From Chloroflexota bacterium (GTDB lineage Bacteria; Chloroflexota; Limnocylindria; Limnocylindrales; CSP1-4), in assembly GCA_021815005.1 (NCBI GenBank), contig JAKAHL010000065.1, positions 1 through 8,576 of the forward strand: a stretch of 8,576 bases of DNA, in the 5' to 3' direction. A program made the position numbers and the translations under genes. Positions 5,433 to 8,576 of the stretch are shown one piece after another; the first letter of the stretch is position 1, and each line of letters opens with the position of its first letter. Below the pieces are notes generated by a model that saw only the letters and a list, made by a program, of their open reading frames with translations, searched no databases and had not been told where the DNA came from.

Positions 5433-6436
5433 CTGACAACGCCAAGCCGCCCATCCTCGTCGCGAAGGGCGTGAGCAAGCACTTCGGCGGCCTGGTCGCC
5501 GTCAACTCGGTGGACTTCGACGTCCCGCAGGGGAAGATCGTCAGCCTCATCGGGCCGAACGGCGCCGGCAAGACCACCTTCTTCAACATCATCGCCGGCC
5601 TGTACGAGCCGACGCACGGCAGCGTGAGCTTCACAGGCGTGGAGATGATCGCGCGCGGGCGCCGCAGCTGGGCCGAGCCCCTGGCCTGGGTCGTCCCGCC
5701 GCTGATCATCGCCCTGATCGGGCTGATCGTCGCCACGGCAGCCTCGTCCACCGCGCTCGCGGCGGTCACGATCCTGGTGTCCCTGATCCTCCTGATCTCC
5801 GCGTTCCTGCTGGCGATCGCCCGACCGCCCTTCTACCTCCGGCTCCTCACCCGGCTCGGGATCTTCCGGAGCGCCCGGCCCAACGACATGGTCGTGGCCG
5901 GACTGGGCCGGACGTTCCAGAACATCCGGCTGTTCAAGACCATGACCGCCCGCGACAACGTGATGGTGGGCATGCACAGCCGGATGCGCTCAACCCCGGT
6001 GGATGCGGTCCTCCGCTCGCGGCGCCACTACCGCGAGGAGAAGGATGCCGACGCAAAGGCCAGGCGCTGGCTCGCGTTCGTGGGCCTGGCCGGCAAGGAG
6101 AACGAAGTCGCGCGCAACCTCGCCTACGGCGACCAGCGCCGCCTCGAGATCGCCCGCGCCCTCGCGAGCGAGCCGAAGCTGCTGCTGCTCGACGAGCCCA
6201 CCGCCGGCATGAACCCTTCGGAGACCGCCGAGATGACGACGCTGTTCGGCCGGATCCGCACCGAGCTCGGCCTCACGATTTTGCTGATCGAGCACGACAT
6301 GCGGGTCGTGATGGGCGTGAGCGACCGGGTGACCGTCCTCGACCACGGCGAGAAGATCGCCGAGGGAACGTCGCAGGAGGTCCGCGCCAACCCGCGGGTC
6401 ATCGAGGCCTACCTTGGCAAGGCGGCGCGCGCATGA
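5429..6436 (+). CDS. livG: Branched-chain amino acid ABC transporter ATPase LivG with inserted transmembrane hairpin
   Basis: 335 residues, about 80 longer than the roughly 255 of E. coli LivG. All ATPase motifs are present in one frame: Walker A GPNGAGKTT (42-50), Q-loop GRTFQNIRLF (160-169, Q164), signature LAYGDQRRLEIARAL (231-245), Walker B LLLLDEP (251-257), D-loop AGMNPSE and H-loop IEHDM (H289). The C-terminus (RVIEAYLG, 323-330) is also typical. The extra length lies almost wholly between Walker A and the Q-loop, at about residues 75-147, and contains two strongly hydrophobic stretches (about 83-105 and 107-131) with Arg-rich flanks. The family protein is a cytoplasmic ATPase that pairs with LivF under LivHM. 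Here the subunit may also be embedded in the membrane. Start ATG overlaps the livM stop (ATGA), with a weak AAGGG nearby. It ends in an ATGA overlap with livF. Confidence 0.93.
   Translation: MTDNAKPPILVAKGVSKHFGGLVAVNSVDFDVPQGKIVSLIGPNGAGKTTFFNIIAGLYEPTHGSVSFTGVEMIARGRRSWAEPLAWVVPPLIIALIGLIVATAASSTALAAVTILVSLILLISAFLLAIARPPFYLRLLTRLGIFRSARPNDMVVAGLGRTFQNIRLFKTMTARDNVMVGMHSRMRSTPVDAVLRSRRHYREEKDADAKARRWLAFVGLAGKENEVARNLAYGDQRRLEIARALASEPKLLLLDEPTAGMNPSETAEMTTLFGRIRTELGLTILLIEHDMRVVMGVSDRVTVLDHGEKIAEGTSQEVRANPRVIEAYLGKAARA
5675..5821 (+). other. Predicted two-helix transmembrane insertion within LivG
   Basis: Codes for LivG residues 83-131. Helix 1, about 83-105, includes WVVPPLIIALIGLIV. Helix 2, about 107-131, includes LVSLILLISAFLLAIA. 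Only a turn of a few small residues (about ASS) separates them. The N-side flank has R76, R78 and R79. The C-side flank (about 132-150) has R132, R138, R142, R147 and R150. Basic residues on both sides place both ends in the cytoplasm, so the hairpin would return the chain to the ATPase side. Prediction is by eye. Confidence 0.75.
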
Positions 6437-7173
6437 CCGCCTCGCCCACCAGCGGCGGCGTCAGGCCCCTGCTGCGCATCCACGACATCCACACCTACTA
6501 CGGCCACATCCACGCCCTGCAGGGCATCAGCCTCGACGTGTACGCCGGCGAGATCGTCACCCTGCTGGGGGCGAACGGCGCCGGCAAGACGACCACCCTG
6601 CGGACGATCAGCGGCCTCATCCACCCGAGTGCCGGCAAGATCGAGTTCGACGGCGCCGACGTCACCCACGTCGACGCGCACATGCTCGTGCGCCACGGGC
6701 TCGGGCACGCGCCTGAGGGCCGCCGGATCTTCGGCCGGATGACGGTCCGCGAGAACCTCCAGATGGGCGCCTACACCCGCCACGCCGGAGCCGAGCTCGA
6801 CGCCGACTTCGAGCGCGTGTACGAGCTCTTCCCCCGTCTCCGCGAGCGCCGGAGCCAGGCTGGAGGCACCCTGTCCGGCGGCGAGCAGCAGATGCTCGCG
6901 ATCGGCCGGGCGCTGATGACCCAGCCCAAGGTGCTGCTGCTCGACGAGCCGTCGATGGGCCTCTCGCCGATCCTCGTCGAGCAGATCTTCGGCGTCATCG
7001 AGAGCATCAACAAGCAGGGCACGACGATCCTGCTGGTCGAGCAGAACGCGCTCATGGCGCTGGGCGTGGCCCAGCGCGGCTACGTGCTGCAGACGGGGCG
7101 CATCGTCCAGTCGGGACCGGCCCAAGACCTGCTAAACGACCCCGAGGTCCAGAAGGCGTATCTGGGCGGCTAG
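6433..7173 (+). CDS. livF: Branched-chain amino acid ABC transporter ATPase LivF
   Basis: 246 residues, the normal LivF size. Motifs: the aromatic stretch THTYYGHIHALQGISL-like region near 20-34, Walker A GANGAGKTT (46-54), the LivF-type Q-loop region HAPEGRRIFGRMTVRENL (92-109), signature LSGGEQQMLAIGRAL (147-161), Walker B VLLLDEPS (167-174) and LLVEQNA (200-206), where the H-loop histidine is replaced by Gln as in LivF generally. It pairs with LivG to power the importer. Unlike LivG it carries no insertion, so the pair would be structurally asymmetric. ATG overlaps the livG stop (ATGA); only a weak AAGG lies upstream, so translation is probably coupled. Last gene of the operon, followed by a palindrome and a terminator-like stem. 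Confidence 0.95.
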   Translation: MTASPTSGGVRPLLRIHDIHTYYGHIHALQGISLDVYAGEIVTLLGANGAGKTTTLRTISGLIHPSAGKIEFDGADVTHVDAHMLVRHGLGHAPEGRRIFGRMTVRENLQMGAYTRHAGAELDADFERVYELFPRLRERRSQAGGTLSGGEQQMLAIGRALMTQPKVLLLDEPSMGLSPILVEQIFGVIESINKQGTTILLVEQNALMALGVAQRGYVLQTGRIVQSGPAQDLLNDPEVQKAYLGG

Positions 7174-7176
7174 GGC

Positions 7177-7192
7177 TGGGGCGCGCGCCCCA
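7177..7192. repeat. Perfect 16-bp palindrome after livF
   Basis: TGGGGCGCGCGCCCCA is its own reverse complement and begins 3 nt after the livF stop. With no loop bases it would form a cruciform or a short stem with an opened loop in RNA. It may be part of the 3' end structure of the operon or a protein-binding site. Confidence 0.5.
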
Positions 7193-7212
7193 TCGCGTCC
7201 TCACAACCTGCG

Positions 7213-7240
7213 GAGCGGGACCCGGCAACGGGTCCCGCTC
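7213..7240. terminator. Intrinsic terminator-like hairpin between convergent operons
   Basis: A perfect 12-bp stem: arm GAGCGGGACCCG (7213-7224), loop GCAA (7225-7228), arm CGGGTCCCGCTC (7229-7240). It is followed by GTTCGTTG on the plus strand, a weak T-rich tail. GCAA is a GNRA-type loop, which is unusually stable. It lies between liv and the convergent minus-strand cluster, so it may serve both directions, although the minus side lacks a T-run. Confidence 0.75.
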
Positions 7241-7300
7241 GTTCGTTGCCCGGGGCCGGTCCGTTGCCCGTTGCCCGCTGCCGGCCGCCCGGCGCGCGGG

Positions 7301-7720
7301 TCAGCGGGGATCGGTCGAGAGGTGGATCTCGAAGGCAGCCCGGGCGAGCAGGATCGCCCCCACGACCGTCACCCAGAACCCGTACGAGCGCGTGGGCAGC
7401 AGGCCGGAGACGTCGGCGAGGACGTTGGGGATCCACAGGGCCAGGCCCAGGACAGCCGCCCCGGCCAGGATGCCGAAGGAGATGCCCCGGTCGAGCGGCG
7501 ACGGGTGGTCCCCCATCGCGTAGGGGAGCGCGAGCAGCGCCAGCGTGGCGAGCCCGGCCAGGAAGCACAGGATGCCGCTGCCGTCGAACGCCCGGTACAC
7601 GATCGCCGGCAGGCCGCCGTCGCCGCCCACCTGGTACCAGGGCAGGACGCTGCCCGCCACGAGCAGGATGCTGGCGACGAGGGCCAGACGGCGGCTGGAG
7701 CCCATAGTTCGGCGGTGCAT
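7301..7720 (-). CDS. Small four-helix membrane protein of unknown function
   Basis: 139 residues from the ATG at 7720; a GTG one codon earlier (7723) and an ATG at 7708 are alternatives. After a basic N-terminus (HRRTMGSSRR) there are four hydrophobic segments at about 11-27, 49-69, 80-103 and 113-130. SVLPWYQVGG follows helix 1, and RSYGFWVTVVGAILLARAAFE forms the last helix. I recognise no enzymatic motif. Its start overlaps the hpt stop (GTGATG), so translation is probably coupled to hpt. Whether it has anything to do with purine salvage is unknown. Confidence 0.72.
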   Translation of the reverse strand: MHRRTMGSSRRLALVASILLVAGSVLPWYQVGGDGGLPAIVYRAFDGSGILCFLAGLATLALLALPYAMGDHPSPLDRGISFGILAGAAVLGLALWIPNVLADVSGLLPTRSYGFWVTVVGAILLARAAFEIHLSTDPR

Positions 7721-8286
7721 CACGTGGCGTCGCTGTAGGCCTCGGGGCGCAGGACGCCCACGAAACGCAGGTTGCGGTAGCGCTCGCCGAAGTCGAGGCC
7801 GTACCCCACCACGAACTGGTCGGGGATCTCGAACCCGCGGAAGTCCACCGGGATCTCCACCAGGCGCCGCGCCGGCTTGTCGAGCAGCGTGCAGATCTTG
7901 AGCGAGGCGGGATTCTTGCCGCGCAGGTAGCGGATCAGGTAGTTGAGCGTCAGGCCCGTGTCGATGATGTCCTCGACCAGGAGGACGTCCTCGCCCGCGA
8001 TGCTCGCGGAGAGGTCCTTGATGATCCGGACCAGGCCCGACGTCTCGGTGGAGGTGCCGCCGTAGGAGCTGACCTCCATCAGGTCGATTCGGACCGGCAG
8101 GTCGATCTGCCGCATGAGGTCCGCCATGAACGGCAGCGAGCCCTTGAGCACCGAGACGAGCGTGAGGGGGCGGCCGGCGTAATCGGCAGTGATCTGGCGA
8201 CCCAGCTCGGCGACCTTGTCACGGATCGCGTCCTCGGGCAGCAGCACCTCGCCGATGTCGGCGTGGAGATCGACGGTTCGGCTCAT
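7720..8286 (-). CDS. hpt: Hypoxanthine phosphoribosyltransferase
   Basis: 188 residues, typical length. It converts hypoxanthine (and usually guanine) plus PRPP to IMP/GMP in cytoplasmic purine salvage. Visible family motifs: SVLKGSLPF (45-53, PRPP/pyrophosphate site with LKGS), EVSSYGGT (71-78, the flexible active-site loop with Ser-Tyr), the PRPP-binding motif VEDIIDTGLT (104-113, with D109 as the expected catalytic base), LLDKPARR (134-141, Lys for the purine ring) and PDQFVVGYGLDFGERYRNL (155-173, Mg and base-contacting segment). The start ATG at 8286 overlaps the stop of an upstream open frame (ATGA). AGGAGG lies about 16 nt upstream, too far for ideal use, so coupling is likely. It is followed directly by the small membrane protein gene. 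Confidence 0.95.
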   Translation of the reverse strand: MSRTVDLHADIGEVLLPEDAIRDKVAELGRQITADYAGRPLTLVSVLKGSLPFMADLMRQIDLPVRIDLMEVSSYGGTSTETSGLVRIIKDLSASIAGEDVLLVEDIIDTGLTLNYLIRYLRGKNPASLKICTLLDKPARRLVEIPVDFRGFEIPDQFVVGYGLDFGERYRNLRFVGVLRPEAYSDAT

Positions 8287-8576
8287 GCGGGTGTCGGCGA
8301 GGCCTCCTGGGGGTGGCGGGCGTCGTAGGGGTGGATCATCGCGCGTCCGGCCCGTCGGCGCACGGCCGCCTGCCCCTCATGCCGGGCAGCCCCGGAGGTC
8401 GGGGGCGCCGATAGCGGCCTTCGCGGCGGCGGGAGACGGTCGCTGGGCGGCGTCGGCACCACGCCCCTGAGCTCGGCCGGCGGACCGGCGGCGGCGGGGC
8501 CGGCGGCGGCGTCCGAGGTGGGCGGCGGCGGCGGGGTCGGCGGGGTCGGCGGGGTCGGCAGATCCGGGAGGCCCCG
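8283..8576 (-). CDS. Partial proline-rich C-terminal reading frame upstream of hpt
   Basis: Open from the right window edge to a TGA at 8285-8283 that overlaps the hpt ATG as ATGA; 97 residues are visible. It begins with a proline-rich stretch (PTPPTPPTPPPPPTSDAAAG, from about residue 7) coded by near-identical 9-bp units. It goes on through low-complexity Ala/Pro/Arg sequence to RRRAGRAMIHPYDARHPQEA near the end. Most codons end in G or C and the overlap suits an operon gene, which supports coding. Open frames are common by chance at this GC, however, and no domain is recognisable. In many bacteria tilS precedes hpt, but nothing here identifies tilS. Confidence 0.4.
   Translation of the reverse strand, partial: RGLPDLPTPPTPPTPPPPPTSDAAAGPAAAGPPAELRGVVPTPPSDRLPPPRRPLSAPPTSGAARHEGQAAVRRRAGRAMIHPYDARHPQEASPTPA
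8526..8559. repeat. Short GC-rich tandem repeat (9-bp units) at the right edge
   Basis: GGGGTCGGC recurs three times in a row on the plus strand, preceded by a GGC run. On the minus strand it encodes Thr-Pro-Pro units of the proline-rich open frame, so it is probably a coding microsatellite. Confidence 0.6.

Noticed and set aside
5429..6436. LivG as a frameshifted gene or accidental fusion of two genes
   Set aside because: Walker A, Q-loop, signature, Walker B and H-loop occur in order in one uninterrupted frame, and the insert keeps the same codon style, so it looks like a genuine in-frame insertion.
6700..7060. Missing Q-loop Gln and H-loop His in LivF as signs of inactivity
   Set aside because: PEGRR and LLVEQNA at these places are normal for the LivF subfamily.

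Overview
This is a GC-rich (about 70% by eye) bacterial chromosomal segment. Its centre is a complete five-gene ABC importer operon of the branched-chain amino acid (HAAT/Liv) class. Host: the alanine/serine-rich lipoprotein linker, very high third-position GC, ATGA-coupled gene starts and a TTG-started NYN-domain gene fit a high-GC Chloroflexota lineage (Limnocylindria/Ellin6529-like) or an actinobacterium. No rRNA or other phylogenetic marker is present, so this is inference. I see no mobile element, CRISPR array, tRNA or rRNA.

Layout. (1) Positions 1-1387, minus strand: a GNAT-type acetyltransferase gene followed 47 nt later by a LabA-like NYN-domain protein gene. The second gene runs off the left edge inside a tandem 18-bp coding repeat. 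(2) Positions 1388-1744: a divergent intergenic region with a plausible promoter, an inverted/direct repeat just downstream of it, and a strong ribosome binding site. (3) Positions 1745-7173, plus strand: livJ (lipoprotein binding protein), a hairpin spacer, then livH, livM, livG and livF, each overlapping the next by ATGA. (4) Positions 7174-7300: a perfect 16-bp palindrome and a strong 12-bp stem with a GCAA loop, between convergent operons. (5) Positions 7301-8576, minus strand: a proline-rich open frame entering from the right edge, hpt (hypoxanthine phosphoribosyltransferase) and a small four-helix membrane protein, all joined by overlapping stop/start codons.

How they work together: LivJ should capture an amino acid or similar small ligand outside the membrane. 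LivH and LivM form the membrane channel, and LivG and LivF hydrolyse ATP. The hairpin after livJ could let the binding protein be made in excess of the rest. The hpt cluster is a separate purine-salvage unit.

The most unusual element is in LivG. Between Walker A and the Q-loop it carries about 73 extra residues that read as two transmembrane helices with positively charged flanks. All canonical ATPase motifs stay intact and in frame around them. A normally soluble nucleotide-binding subunit would thus carry its own membrane hairpin. A second curiosity is a four-codon mini-ORF whose stop overlaps the livH start.
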